The notes beneath the pieces were generated by a model that had not been told where the DNA came from, made no database searches, and was given only the letters and a program-made list of their open reading frames with translations. A stretch of 58,346 nt of DNA from Candidatus Rifleibacteriota bacterium (GTDB lineage Bacteria; Muiribacteriota; Ozemobacteria; Ozemobacterales; Ozemobacteraceae). Position numbers and translations under genes: made by a program. Location of the stretch: assembly GCA_905236675.1 (NCBI GenBank), contig CAJOND010000034.1:1-58346 (forward strand). The letters run 5' to 3'. This document shows positions 8,989 to 18,658 of this stretch, one piece after another; the first letter of the stretch is position 1; each line of letters begins with the position of its first letter.

Positions 8989-9660
8989 ATGTTATTAAAA
9001 GAACACAAAGTTAAATGGATAATTTTGGCAACTTGTTTTTTTATATCTTTTAATATACATAATTCAGAAGCCGACGACTTAAAATCAACAGATAGCAAAA
9101 CAGCCTCGGACACATACTTAAGCAACCATCTTCCCAGTTCGTTATTAAATGCAGTTTATTTCAAGAATCACAATGAAATAAACTGGAATAACATAAAAGA
9201 TGAATTAATATTTAAAAAGAACTTTTTTACAGGAAGAAGACCGGAAAAACCATATACCCGATGCCATAAATTTCAAAGAAGAATATCAAGAGCCATAGAT
9301 CGATCAATAGCAAACAAAGAAATAGAATTAAAAGTAGTCGATAACAATTTTTTATTTGGAGAAAATTCATCTATTGAAACAATATTATCGCCTCAACCCA
9401 AAAGTCCTTCTGCTCAGTGCAATTTTCATTCAATTGGAGATTTATCAAAAGGTTGTGTTCTATATTGTGATTACCATGGCATTGACTTTGAAAGCGATTT
9501 TTTTAAACAACATCGAAAAGAAATTGAATCTTCACAACCATTTTTAAAATCAGAAGATATAGCAGAAATAATAATTTTTTCTCCATATCTATTAATGCTA
9601 GTTATCATTTGGTTTATGTGGCCTAAGAAAAAACTTAAAAGCTTAGCAACTAATCACTAA
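8989..9660 (+). CDS. hypothetical membrane-anchored protein
   Basis: No family recognised. The 223 residues begin with a signal-like hydrophobic segment (~9-25) and end with a clear membrane span (~193-212) followed by a basic tail (WPKKKLKSLATNH), so the central region is probably outside the membrane. Four Cys residues lie in the middle, three of them close together (AQCNFHSIGDLSKGCVLYCDYHG), which suggests disulfides or metal binding. It starts two bases after the DivIC-like gene and so is likely co-transcribed with it. Its end overlaps the end of murJ by 11 bases. Confidence 0.7.
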   Translation: MLLKEHKVKWIILATCFFISFNIHNSEADDLKSTDSKTASDTYLSNHLPSSLLNAVYFKNHNEINWNNIKDELIFKKNFFTGRRPEKPYTRCHKFQRRISRAIDRSIANKEIELKVVDNNFLFGENSSIETILSPQPKSPSAQCNFHSIGDLSKGCVLYCDYHGIDFESDFFKQHRKEIESSQPFLKSEDIAEIIIFSPYLLMLVIIWFMWPKKKLKSLATNH

Positions 9661-11326
9661 TTTTCACATTCTCATGTTTTTTTCTACGTATTCTTTTTAA
9701 AATCAGTTCGGCAGCTTTATCTGCTTCTTCGATATGCATTAACCTTGAAACCACGTATAGAACAATCAAACCCGCTATTCCACCGACACATAAAGACACT
9801 GCGGAATTAACAAAAGTTCCAACGCCATAATTTGAAAAAAAAGAACCAAAATATATTGAAAAATAAAAATAAGAAAAATAGGTTGCTATTCCAGAAATAA
9901 GAGTAGAAATAAATATTTTGATCAGGTTATAACTCAAAGAATATTTTTTAAAACTACCTAATCTTTTTTGAAGAACAAAAAATAAATAACCTGCATTCAC
10001 AATAGCAGCTACGCTACTACTAAAAGGCAAGCTTATATAACCGAAAGGCTTAATTAAGGCAAAACTTAGAAAAATTGAAACTCCAATAGAAATAAAACTT
10101 GCTTTTACTGGTATTTTGGTATCTTCTAATGCATAAAAAGCCGGACCTAATATCTTTATCAACGCATAAAAAACAAGCCCTAAGGAATAGGCACGTAAAA
10201 CTGCTGTAGTAGCTAAAGTATCATCAATTCCAAATTTGCCGTGCTGGTATATAATACGAATTACTGGTTCAGCTAATGCTACACATGCAAAACAAGCCCA
10301 AAGATTTATGAAAGATGAAAGCCTGATAGAGCTAGCCAAGGTTCCAGCCATTGCTTCTTTATCACCACTTGCAGCCTGTCGTGAGATTACAGGCAAAGTC
10401 GCCTGTGCAACAGCAACTCCAAAAATACCTATAGGTAATTGCATGATTCTAAAAGCATAACTTATCCAGCTAACTGCGCCATCTCCTTGAGAAGTTGCCA
10501 ATATAGTGCTTATTGCAACATTTACCTGAGTAGCCGCCAAACCTATTGTTCCAGGAATCATCAATTTTCCTATTTTTCTTATCCCAGAATCTTTAAAATC
10601 GAGACAACAGAAAAATCTCCATCCCTTTTTTAAAAGTGATGGAAGCTGAACTGCAAATTGCATTATTCCGCCAAGCATAGCTCCAATAGCCATACCTGTA
10701 ATCGCTGGCATATTCCACTTTACGGTTAAAGGGCATATAAGCCACCCTGATAAAATCATTGAAAGATTTAGAAAAACAGGAGCTACCGATGGGATGAAAA
10801 ACTCTCCTAAAGAGTTTAATATCCCCATTGAAATTGCCGCCCAAGAAATCACCAGTAAAAAAGGAAACATAATGCGAGTCATAGTAACTGTGACAGCAAA
10901 TTTTTCAGGATCTTCAACAAATTGAGGTGCTAAAATCTTAACAATATATGGGCTAAAAATTATACCTACCAGAGTTAGGAAACCAACTATAATAAAAATA
11001 GTACAAAAAGTTAGATTTGTTAATCTGAAAGCTTTTTCCTTTCCTTCTTTTTGTAGTATTCCATTAAAAGTAGGAACAAAAGCGGCACTCATAGCACCTT
11101 CAGCAAAAAGATCTCTTAACAGGTTTGGAATTTTAAAAGCCACATTAAAAGCATCAGTCCATTTTCCTGCTCCAAAAAGGTATGCAAAAGTCTGCTCTCT
11201 TACCAGGCCAGCAATTCTGCTTAAAAAAGTTGCTATCCCCATTATAGCTGCAGAACGTGCAACAGAAGACTTTGCTTCAGCAGATTTTGATTGGTCAGTA
11301 TTATTTGTTGTTGTAGTATCAGACAT
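9650..11326 (-). CDS. murJ: lipid II flippase MurJ (MviN)
   Basis: MOP-superfamily integral membrane protein that flips lipid-linked peptidoglycan precursor across the inner membrane. It has ~14 membrane spans over 558 residues. Family motifs are clear near the N-terminus: SAAIMGIATFLSRIAGLVRE, then AYLFGAGKWTDAFNVAFKIP and NLLRDLFAEGAMSAAFVP. The protein is ~40 residues longer than typical because of a Ser/Ala/Lys-rich cytoplasmic N-terminal tail. It is transcribed toward the DivIC gene group. Confidence 0.95.
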   Translation of the reverse strand: MSDTTTTNNTDQSKSAEAKSSVARSAAIMGIATFLSRIAGLVREQTFAYLFGAGKWTDAFNVAFKIPNLLRDLFAEGAMSAAFVPTFNGILQKEGKEKAFRLTNLTFCTIFIIVGFLTLVGIIFSPYIVKILAPQFVEDPEKFAVTVTMTRIMFPFLLVISWAAISMGILNSLGEFFIPSVAPVFLNLSMILSGWLICPLTVKWNMPAITGMAIGAMLGGIMQFAVQLPSLLKKGWRFFCCLDFKDSGIRKIGKLMIPGTIGLAATQVNVAISTILATSQGDGAVSWISYAFRIMQLPIGIFGVAVAQATLPVISRQAASGDKEAMAGTLASSIRLSSFINLWACFACVALAEPVIRIIYQHGKFGIDDTLATTAVLRAYSLGLVFYALIKILGPAFYALEDTKIPVKASFISIGVSIFLSFALIKPFGYISLPFSSSVAAIVNAGYLFFVLQKRLGSFKKYSLSYNLIKIFISTLISGIATYFSYFYFSIYFGSFFSNYGVGTFVNSAVSLCVGGIAGLIVLYVVSRLMHIEEADKAAELILKRIRRKKHENVKISD

Positions 11327-11409
11327 TTTTTATGACTTTCTAATTATTATCAATCGTCATATTTATAAAATTAATTAGCTACAGTAAGATAACTATTAGC
11401 TAGAATGTC

Positions 11410-11438
11410 TTGACACTTTTTGTACTGATAAATATAAT
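11410..11438 (+). promoter_or_regulatory. consensus sigma-70 promoter of the clostripain-like gene
   Basis: TTGACA (11410-11415), a 17-base spacer and TATAAT (11433-11438) match the consensus at all twelve positions. The expected transcript start leaves a leader of about 45 bases. This suggests strong, constitutive expression. Confidence 0.85.
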
Positions 11439-11490
11439 CAAAAGATAATATAGAGCTTTTCCAATAAGAACATAAGGTTTACATAATATT

Positions 11491-12861
11491 ATGAAAAGAA
11501 TGATTGCACAATTAATGCTTGTTTTGTCTTTGGTATTTGTTTTATGTACCGAAGCTGATGCAGCAAAACGAAACTCAAAGGAATGGACATTCATGATTTT
11601 TATGAATGCCGACAACAATTTGGATCAAAACGCTGTCAAAGATTTGAAAGAAATGCGTGCCAAAGGTGGCTCAAACGAATTTATGAACATTGTTGTCATG
11701 GTTGACCGCGAAAAAGGTCCAGCTTATACCTATTATCTAGCAGATGGCAAAATGGAAATAGTCACCAAACACGGAGAAGTTGACATGGGTGACTATAAAG
11801 TCTATTCAAGCTTTGTTAAAAATGCAATCAAAAAATACCCTGCAAAGCATTATTGTTCAATAATATGGAACCACGGTACTGGTTGGAAAGCAATAAAAAA
11901 AGCCCAAGGTATGGTCAGAGGAATTTCTTACGATGACCAGTCTGGGAATCATATTACCACAGCCCAGCTAGGTTTTGCCTTAAAAGAAATTAATTCGGCT
12001 TTAGGGAGAAAACTTGATATTCTCTGTTTTGATGCATGTTTGATGCAGATGGCTGAAGTTGCCTATACTGTTAAAGATGGTGCTGATTTAATAGTAGGTT
12101 CCGAAGAAGTTGAACCAGGAGATGGTTATCCTTATAAAGAAATATTTTCTGGAATGAAGCAGGGTATGAGTGCAATAGATGTTGCTAAACTTATTGTCAA
12201 GTCTTACACAGACTCTTATGATGATGGTAGTGCAGGTTATCATGCAAGTACTCAATCCATTATAGTTTCTTCCGCTTACGAAAACTTTAAAGATGCTTTG
12301 AATGGTTATGCTAAAATGCTTATGTCAACTGATTATGGGAAACCAATAACCAAAATGCTGAGCGAAGTTCAGGTTTTTGGTTATCCTGAAAATATTGACT
12401 TAAGACATTTTGTTATACTTTCAAAATCAAAAATTAAAAATCCAGCACTAAAAAATACTGCTGATAAACTTTTAAATGCGATGGAAAGACTAGTTCCTAT
12501 ATCCTCAAGAAGTGGTTATGGAGTTAATTTTGCTTATGGTCTAGCAATATATTTTCCAAAAGAATCTTATAAATTCAGTAAAGAATATTTCCATCTTCCA
12601 TTTGCAAAAGGAACAATGTGGGCTTCATTCGTTCAAGAATATTACAAAAAATCTGTAATAAATCCTATTTTGGAAGAAGTAGCTCAAAACAAAGTTACAA
12701 AACTAAAAGAATATGTTGCCAAAGCAAACGGTAATAACAGAGATATCAGTCTTGATTTAATTGCAAAGCTGAATTTCTTATGTTTCTCAGAACAAAAGTG
12801 TGATGAAAAAACCCAGAAACGCGTAAAAGCTCTATTGTTAGAATTAAAAAATAAAGAATAA
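11491..12861 (+). CDS. clostripain-family (C11) cysteine peptidase, secreted
   Basis: Secreted or periplasmic protease of clan CD, usually cutting after Arg or Lys. A signal peptide spans residues 1-24 (cleavage after ADA). The catalytic dyad is visible: His128 in IIWNHGTGWK and Cys183 in LCFDACLMQMAEV, followed by the family stretch VGSEEVEPGDGYPY. The length of 456 aa fits C11 peptidases that mature by internal cleavage, but no cleavage site can be fixed here. It has its own strong promoter. The last codon is followed after one base by the GNAT gene, so the two may be co-transcribed. Confidence 0.9.
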   Translation: MKRMIAQLMLVLSLVFVLCTEADAAKRNSKEWTFMIFMNADNNLDQNAVKDLKEMRAKGGSNEFMNIVVMVDREKGPAYTYYLADGKMEIVTKHGEVDMGDYKVYSSFVKNAIKKYPAKHYCSIIWNHGTGWKAIKKAQGMVRGISYDDQSGNHITTAQLGFALKEINSALGRKLDILCFDACLMQMAEVAYTVKDGADLIVGSEEVEPGDGYPYKEIFSGMKQGMSAIDVAKLIVKSYTDSYDDGSAGYHASTQSIIVSSAYENFKDALNGYAKMLMSTDYGKPITKMLSEVQVFGYPENIDLRHFVILSKSKIKNPALKNTADKLLNAMERLVPISSRSGYGVNFAYGLAIYFPKESYKFSKEYFHLPFAKGTMWASFVQEYYKKSVINPILEEVAQNKVTKLKEYVAKANGNNRDISLDLIAKLNFLCFSEQKCDEKTQKRVKALLLELKNKE

Positions 12862-12862
12862 A

Positions 12863-13381
12863 TTGACTGAAAAACCATTTAAATCTAAAAAACTAGAACA
12901 CAAGCCTGTAAAGGCTTGTGTTTCTGATATAGACAAGATTATTATTTTTGAAAAAAATGTTTTAAATGACTCGTCAGAATATACTTCAAAATCAAATTTA
13001 AAAAGATTGATTCAAAGTTCAAATTCTGAAGTTTTAGTCATAAAGAATAAGAACAAAATCTATGCCTATGGCATAGTGACATTGAGGCATTTTAAAAATT
13101 TACCTTCCGGACACATATATAAAATTGCTGTTTTGCCTGAACTTAGAAATTGTGGGATAGCAACAGAAATACTAAGTGAGTTAGAAAAATATGTTATACA
13201 AAAAAATATCTTTAAATTATTCGCGGAAGTTAGAGAAAGTAATAAGGCTTCGCTAAGTCTATTTCAGAAACTTGGCTATATACCTATACGAAACTTATTT
13301 GGCTACTACAGTTGTATTGATAACAGTTATGAACTAGAAAACGGTATAAAACTCTGTAAAACAATCAACGGGTTTACATAA
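12863..13381 (+). CDS. GNAT-family N-acetyltransferase (RimI-like)
   Basis: Acetyl-CoA-dependent transferase with the GNAT core between residues ~75 and ~155: the beta4/motif A region IYKIAVLPELRNCGIATEIL with the (R/Q)xxGxA/G-type pyrophosphate loop, then VRESNKASLSLFQKLGY (motif B). RimI, which acetylates ribosomal protein S18, is the nearest match, but the substrate is uncertain. The start is TTG directly after the protease stop; the ribosome site is weak (AAAGAAT), suggesting coupling to the upstream gene. Confidence 0.75.
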   Translation: MTEKPFKSKKLEHKPVKACVSDIDKIIIFEKNVLNDSSEYTSKSNLKRLIQSSNSEVLVIKNKNKIYAYGIVTLRHFKNLPSGHIYKIAVLPELRNCGIATEILSELEKYVIQKNIFKLFAEVRESNKASLSLFQKLGYIPIRNLFGYYSCIDNSYELENGIKLCKTINGFT

Positions 13382-13383
13382 CA

Positions 13384-15591
13384 TTATTTAAATATCAATA
13401 TGCTTTTTGTAGCAATTTGATTTCCTAAAATAACATCTCGCTCTTTTATTGAAACCTTCCCTGAAATATTTTTATCTGTTTCACGTGAAACCAACGAAAT
13501 ATTACAGATCTCTCCTGTAGAAACTACTCCATTGTTAAAATAACAAGAATATGGAATTATAAAACTAACATATCCGTTCTCAGATACCTTAGCTTCTTTT
13601 CTATACTCAAAAATTTTGTTTCTTACTTTTATTCCTAAAGAAATATTTGCTGTTGAGTTCGGCTTCGCCTCAAGAATAAGTTTTGCCCCCTTAACTCTTT
13701 CAAACAGAATTGTTGAAAATATCGGCGAATTGTTTTCAGAATTAGCAAAAACCATTCTGAAATATGAACTTACTCCAAAATCTCCCCTGTTATGTAAACC
13801 GAAACTTTTATTTAACCATGCAAAAAACCAGTTATCACAATCTGTACTACGTTCAACATTGTATGGCAAAGCTCTATAGCCTGAACTTCTTTCTAATTTA
13901 CTATACGCTGGCCAAAAATTTATAATAGAAGGTAAAAACAATCTGTCAGGGGTCATAAAAACATATTTAACCCCTAAGTCTTCACATATTCTGTAAGCAC
14001 TCTCTTCGTTTTTAGAAGAGAAAATATCTGCCATGTTTTTGACACCATTTTGCATATTATTTGCTAAAACAGGTCTCTGTGCATAATAATTTATAAAATG
14101 TCCATAATCCCAATAAGCTAAAATTCCATATTCTGGTTTCTTGTTGTCATAATAGCCGGATGTTTTTGGAGTATTATCTCTTATCCAGTTATAAGCATCT
14201 AATTCAGATTCTCTTAAATCGTTTTTTACAATAGACAAATACCATACTGAACTTGATCTGACCATTAATAAAAGAAAAACAAAAATACAATAAACTTTCG
14301 CTTTTGATATATTTTTAAAAATATATGATGTAGTTAGACTATTCCAAAGGAAATAAAGAATAAAAGCAGAATAAATACAGCTTCCTACGCCAAAAATCCG
14401 AATATATCTAGTTTGATAAAAACTGGCAAAAGCTACAACAATAAGCCAGAGTTGTAATAATAAAGCTGATTCACGTTTCAAAAGCTTTTGGGCTGGAATA
14501 AACATAAAAAGGGGGTAAAAAACAATAAGAAAACCATAATTATTTATCGCTTTCTCAAGAGATTTTATGTTTACAAAAAGCTTGGAAAAATAAATGATAG
14601 GTTGAAGTTCATTTATTTCCAAGAAAACAGGATCGGTTCCACTAACTCTTTCTAGTAGATCTTTAGTGTCTGTCGGGTCTATTAGAGCAAAGAGCACAAT
14701 AACAATTGCAGAAACAGAAAAGAACAATATTTTACTTTTATTGGAAGGATTAAATTTTGATAAAGCATAAATACCCAAAGAAGCAAGAAACATAGCTGAG
14801 ACATGTATTATTCCAAAATCAAGCAATGAGTAACCGTATCTTCCAGGAGAAACCAGCATGATTAGTGAATTTATAACAGCAGCAATGAATATTGTAATAT
14901 AGCAGAAAGGCAAATATCTTTTGCAAAGAGGACTGTTAAAACACCATAACAATAAACAAAAGATGGTAACAGTAAAAAACAGAAGCAAAGAACCTATCCA
15001 GCTTCCCAAAATCAGACCAGCAAATACTCCACCTAAATACAACCACTTTTTATGTTGGGTATCTTGATAAAACATTGCGCTTAACAGCCATATCCATACA
15101 TATAAAGAAAGAACGTGGTCATAATCCCATTTCGAATAGCCACCCACGTAGAATGCAGGTGCTGTAGGAAGGAGCATAAAAGCAGCGAATATCAAAAACA
15201 CAAGCGGGTATTTCATATAACATAATGCTAAAACTATAATTAGAGCCGTCAGCGTTGTGGTTATGACAGGAAATAGACCTATTAAGAATTCCGCTTTAGA
15301 TGGAAATAATTTTGTACATAATGCTTTTACCGCATAAAAAAACCAGAAATAAAATCTAGGATATCCAATTTTAAAATTATAGGGGAAATTACCATAATTA
15401 TCATAATCTAATTCTTTTTCACTGCCTTTTTGGTAAGCCTGGTCTATGATACGATAATAGAATAAAGAATCCGGGTCTGAAATCTCAAATTTTTCCCCTT
15501 TTATTATTCTATTATTACAGAACCACAATGGCAGCAGAAGCACAAGCATAGCCAAACAGGCAATCAAGACGCTTATTCTAGATTTAGACAT
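13384..15591 (-). CDS. STT3/PglB/AglB-type oligosaccharyltransferase
   Basis: GT-C membrane enzyme that transfers a lipid-linked oligosaccharide to Asn in proteins on the outer face of the inner membrane. About 12-13 spans in the first ~440 residues are followed by a soluble C-terminal domain. The defining motifs are in order: acidic D39-P-D41 in the first external loop (EISDPDSLFYYR), K-W155-D156-Y-D158-H, a Glu pair E325/E328 (LEINELQP) like the external-loop-5 Glu of PglB, and the sequon-binding Trp motif as W494-D-Y-G (YWDYGHFINYYAQRPV), where the usual first Trp is Tyr. The 735-aa length fits. No pgl glycan assembly genes are adjacent; glycosyltransferases lie 10-25 kb away. Activity is inferred. 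Confidence 0.88.
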   Translation of the reverse strand: MSKSRISVLIACLAMLVLLLPLWFCNNRIIKGEKFEISDPDSLFYYRIIDQAYQKGSEKELDYDNYGNFPYNFKIGYPRFYFWFFYAVKALCTKLFPSKAEFLIGLFPVITTTLTALIIVLALCYMKYPLVFLIFAAFMLLPTAPAFYVGGYSKWDYDHVLSLYVWIWLLSAMFYQDTQHKKWLYLGGVFAGLILGSWIGSLLLFFTVTIFCLLLWCFNSPLCKRYLPFCYITIFIAAVINSLIMLVSPGRYGYSLLDFGIIHVSAMFLASLGIYALSKFNPSNKSKILFFSVSAIVIVLFALIDPTDTKDLLERVSGTDPVFLEINELQPIIYFSKLFVNIKSLEKAINNYGFLIVFYPLFMFIPAQKLLKRESALLLQLWLIVVAFASFYQTRYIRIFGVGSCIYSAFILYFLWNSLTTSYIFKNISKAKVYCIFVFLLLMVRSSSVWYLSIVKNDLRESELDAYNWIRDNTPKTSGYYDNKKPEYGILAYWDYGHFINYYAQRPVLANNMQNGVKNMADIFSSKNEESAYRICEDLGVKYVFMTPDRLFLPSIINFWPAYSKLERSSGYRALPYNVERSTDCDNWFFAWLNKSFGLHNRGDFGVSSYFRMVFANSENNSPIFSTILFERVKGAKLILEAKPNSTANISLGIKVRNKIFEYRKEAKVSENGYVSFIIPYSCYFNNGVVSTGEICNISLVSRETDKNISGKVSIKERDVILGNQIATKSILIFK

Positions 15592-15655
15592 TTCTTATCC
15601 CTACTAAAAAACCCAAAATCATGTTTTTATGATATTTTTAGTTTTATTATAAATT

Positions 15656-15862
15656 CTAATTATTGATTACTTTAAATCCTGCATCATCAATAGCTGTATT
15701 TATTGCTGTATCGTCTATTTCAAAATCAGATTCTATTTCTGCTGTTTTTTCTTCCAAATTAACAACAGCCGATGTTACGCCTGATAATGCTTTAAGAACC
15801 TTTTCAACTCTCATTTTACAATGATTACAATGCATTCCGTCAACTTTGATAATCTTTTTCAT
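15656..15862 (-). CDS. heavy-metal-associated (CopZ-like) domain protein
   Basis: Small ferredoxin-fold metallochaperone, probably for Cu(I). The metal-binding motif is GMHCNHC near the start, followed by the typical pattern VEKVLKALSGVTSAVVNLEE. A frame-compatible ATG 21 bases further upstream exists, but a Shine-Dalgarno run (AAAAGGAAAA) lies between the two ATGs, so the inner start at 15862 is chosen (68 aa, normal for CopZ). No copper ATPase is adjacent. It lies 64 bases upstream of the STT3 gene on the same strand. Confidence 0.88.
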   Translation of the reverse strand: MKKIIKVDGMHCNHCKMRVEKVLKALSGVTSAVVNLEEKTAEIESDFEIDDTAINTAIDDAGFKVINN

Positions 15863-15960
15863 TTCTATTTTCCTTTTTTTCATAAATAAATTGGTATATT
15901 AAGATAACACAATAAAAAGAATAAAAACAAAAAATCTTTTAAAGGGTACAATTATTATGC

Positions 15961-15966
15961 TATAAT
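15961..15966 (+). promoter_or_regulatory. -10 box immediately before the pilin-like operon
   Basis: A perfect TATAAT ends six bases before the ATG at 15973, so transcription would start at or next to the start codon. No Shine-Dalgarno sequence is present. A weak -35 (TTTTAA at 15937-15942) lies 18 bases upstream. This arrangement suggests a leaderless mRNA. Confidence 0.45.
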
Positions 15967-15972
15967 TAAATT

Positions 15973-18360
15973 ATGATTCACAAATTTAAGGACAAAAAAG
16001 GCAATCTTACTGCATTATTAGTAATGATAATTGCTTTTATGATTTTAATGACAGCTATTCTCGCAAAAAGAATGTCCAGTCATACTCAGTTGCTCACATT
16101 AAGTGACTATACGCAAATTAGCCGATATTTTCTAGAATCTTACATTGGCGAAGTTATGCAAAAAGTAAGACATGAGGTTAGCCAACCCAATTCTTCATTA
16201 GCACAAGAAATCTGTAAAAATATAGAAGAAATAAATCCTAATCTTACTCCTCTTTTACATTATTCTCCATCAAGCGCACTAAAAGATTTAGCAAAGTCAT
16301 ATGGTAATGAAATAAAAATAAAGGAATCTGATTTTCAGATTGAACTCATTGATAAAGAAGACAATAGTGATGATAACGATATAGGAGCATTACCTTATCC
16401 AGATAAAATCAATCCAGGCCCTCAGAAGGGAAAAGAAAAAAAAGGAGTTATACAAATTACATGTAAATGTGAATTCATGAAAAGAGAATATACTCTTGTG
16501 GTTCAATATCCGTTTACTGTGGTTTATCGAATGACCCCTATTTTAAAAGACTTTATGCTCTTTGTTGATAACTTATATGATGAACAAAACGAATATAATT
16601 CGATTTATTATAATTCTGATACCAGAACCAAGAACAATAATATGGATACATTGAATATTTTATCAGTAAAAACCGGGCAATTATTAGATGAATCTAATAT
16701 TCCTCCCAATATAAGAGACCACAATAATTCCAAATTACCAAATTTTGGTTTAATGAATGGAGATAAATTTCGACCTCTAGCATTACAACTAATGTATGAT
16801 GATGATAATGGTAGAATTGATTTGGTAGAAATTAGCAAAAAAACGGGAATGGTATATTTGGGTCCAACTGATGTAACATTAAAAAACAGTATTTATTTAA
16901 ATCTAGCAGGAACAACACTTTATTATAAAGATCCTGAAAGTACCAAGCATATCTATAACTTTAAAGATATTTCCGTTATAAATCCACAATATTTTGAAAT
17001 GGATTTGTCAGATGTTACAAAACAAAGCTTTGGTTTAGACAATAATTTTTATTCTTTTTTAACGAACTATCCATTACTTACAATGGATAATCGTGATTCA
17101 GCAAACCAATGGTTAAAATTCGGCTACGTTGGGTTCAGTAATGAAATGCCAGAATTGTTTGAAGGTTCTCACTATGATCTTGAAGAGTTTTTAGGGGATG
17201 ATCTTAATTTAATAAAAAATACTTATTGGGGTGGAATATATAATAATCCTAAAGATTTTATTAGTTATTCATCTGGATTAAAATTATTCTCTAATTCAAT
17301 GTTTAATACTAATGAAGATTATTTGGAAGACCAATATGGAGAATTCCCTGAAGGCAATTTTGCCTCTCCAACACGTCAAATATTTGGAAATGTATTTGGA
17401 AGATTTTTTGTTTTTTCTTTTTTCCATTGCCATGATGGTGCAGAAGTTCCCTTAAAATACCAGCCTACCTCTACCATATCAGAATATAATGAAAACAATA
17501 GAGAGGAATTTATTGAAAAGGGTTTATTATCTCCAGAATACGTCAGATCAGATGAAGAAAGAAAAACCATGTATGATTTAAGGCCCAAATATCCTGAAGG
17601 TTTATCAGAATATGAACAAGATAGGTTTTATCAAAAACTAATGTCTAAGATAATATCAGGAATGCCGGCTTATGACAAAACAAACAACGAACAGAATTAT
17701 TTAAAAGATGGAAACGGAACTCATCAATTTCTTTTTATGCCATTAAATTTTGATTTTGATCCATCTGTAAATAAGAATAAAGTTTTTGATGAAAGAGATT
17801 TTGCTCCATGTGATGGTTTTTTATTAGCTGATTCTTCTGCTGATAAAGACAACCCGAATCAATTCAATGCATATCATTTTGATGATTTTGGCAAAGATTG
17901 GTTTAATCCTGAAGATACCAATGCCTCTGCTGCCGTAGAAGCACGCATAGGAAGATCATTCATTGATAGCTTTGATGGATCGAAATCAGCACAGGATAAA
18001 TTTAAAGAAGCAGTAGGATACCCTAATAAATTCATAATAAATGGTGTTGTTTATGTTGGAGGAGATTTAGATTTAGACAAAGATATGGATTTAAAACCTG
18101 GGGATTGCAGTGGTGGTGTAGTTTTAGTTGATGGCAACATTACTTTACCTAATATTACCAGAGGAGAAAAAATTGAAAATATATCTATGAATAAAGTATT
18201 TGTTGGAGATAATTCATATTATTCTCACTGGACAAATCCAAATTCTAACAGCTATATAGCAACAGATAGCATAATAACTTTTGTTTGTTTAAAGAATCCT
18301 AATAAACAAGATCCCAAAATAACAGCAATGTGCTACTTGGCGTACAACTTATTAATCTAA
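15973..18360 (+). CDS. large pilin-operon protein (PilX-like N-terminus), C-terminus apparently frameshifted
   Basis: First gene of a pilin-like operon; no named family recognised beyond the N-terminus. It begins with a type IV pilin-like basic stretch and hydrophobic helix (KKGNLTALLVMIIAFMILMT), resembling PilX/GspK-type proteins that lack the usual Glu5. The remaining ~740 residues are a large hydrophilic extracellular region. Beta-rich text near the end (ITFVCLKNPNKQDPKITA) breaks off after 795 aa, while a fitting continuation (VQLINLTNKNATND) runs on in another frame from 18330 to 18656. Inserting one base near 18342 would join them into an ~894-codon gene. It may be a true mutation, a sequence error or programmed. 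Confidence 0.75.
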   Translation: MIHKFKDKKGNLTALLVMIIAFMILMTAILAKRMSSHTQLLTLSDYTQISRYFLESYIGEVMQKVRHEVSQPNSSLAQEICKNIEEINPNLTPLLHYSPSSALKDLAKSYGNEIKIKESDFQIELIDKEDNSDDNDIGALPYPDKINPGPQKGKEKKGVIQITCKCEFMKREYTLVVQYPFTVVYRMTPILKDFMLFVDNLYDEQNEYNSIYYNSDTRTKNNNMDTLNILSVKTGQLLDESNIPPNIRDHNNSKLPNFGLMNGDKFRPLALQLMYDDDNGRIDLVEISKKTGMVYLGPTDVTLKNSIYLNLAGTTLYYKDPESTKHIYNFKDISVINPQYFEMDLSDVTKQSFGLDNNFYSFLTNYPLLTMDNRDSANQWLKFGYVGFSNEMPELFEGSHYDLEEFLGDDLNLIKNTYWGGIYNNPKDFISYSSGLKLFSNSMFNTNEDYLEDQYGEFPEGNFASPTRQIFGNVFGRFFVFSFFHCHDGAEVPLKYQPTSTISEYNENNREEFIEKGLLSPEYVRSDEERKTMYDLRPKYPEGLSEYEQDRFYQKLMSKIISGMPAYDKTNNEQNYLKDGNGTHQFLFMPLNFDFDPSVNKNKVFDERDFAPCDGFLLADSSADKDNPNQFNAYHFDDFGKDWFNPEDTNASAAVEARIGRSFIDSFDGSKSAQDKFKEAVGYPNKFIINGVVYVGGDLDLDKDMDLKPGDCSGGVVLVDGNITLPNITRGEKIENISMNKVFVGDNSYYSHWTNPNSNSYIATDSIITFVCLKNPNKQDPKITAMCYLAYNLLI

Positions 18361-18656
18361 CAAATAAAAATGCTACTAATGATCAGATTTGCTGGGACAC
18401 AAGCGATAGTAAATTTAATAAAAGGGAAGAAATTTTGTTTTATGGGTCTATAGCCTGTAACAAACTATTCCTTCCAAAGAGATTAAAAGAGTTCGGAGAA
18501 ATAGAAAGAAGTCCAGCAGATGACGATATTAATATGCCATTTTTTGTTTATCCATCAGCCATGGCCGATAAAGATCCTCCTCTAGCAGTTCAGGTTATGG
18601 AAAATATGCGAAGTTATAATTTAACATCTTCGGTAGCAGCTGCAACGACACAATAA
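18330..18656 (+). CDS. C-terminal fragment of the preceding pilin-operon gene
   Basis: This 108-codon frame opens with GTG and has no ribosome site of its own. Its first residues (LLGVQLINLTNKN, later EILFYGSIACNKLF) continue the beta-strand rhythm that ends abruptly in the upstream frame. It has no signal peptide or pilin-type start. It is best read as the displaced C-terminus of the gene that starts at 15973, rather than an independent protein. It ends two bases before the next pilin-like gene, as expected for a tight operon. Confidence 0.7.
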   Translation: MLLGVQLINLTNKNATNDQICWDTSDSKFNKREEILFYGSIACNKLFLPKRLKEFGEIERSPADDDINMPFFVYPSAMADKDPPLAVQVMENMRSYNLTSSVAAATTQ

Positions 18657-18658
18657 TC

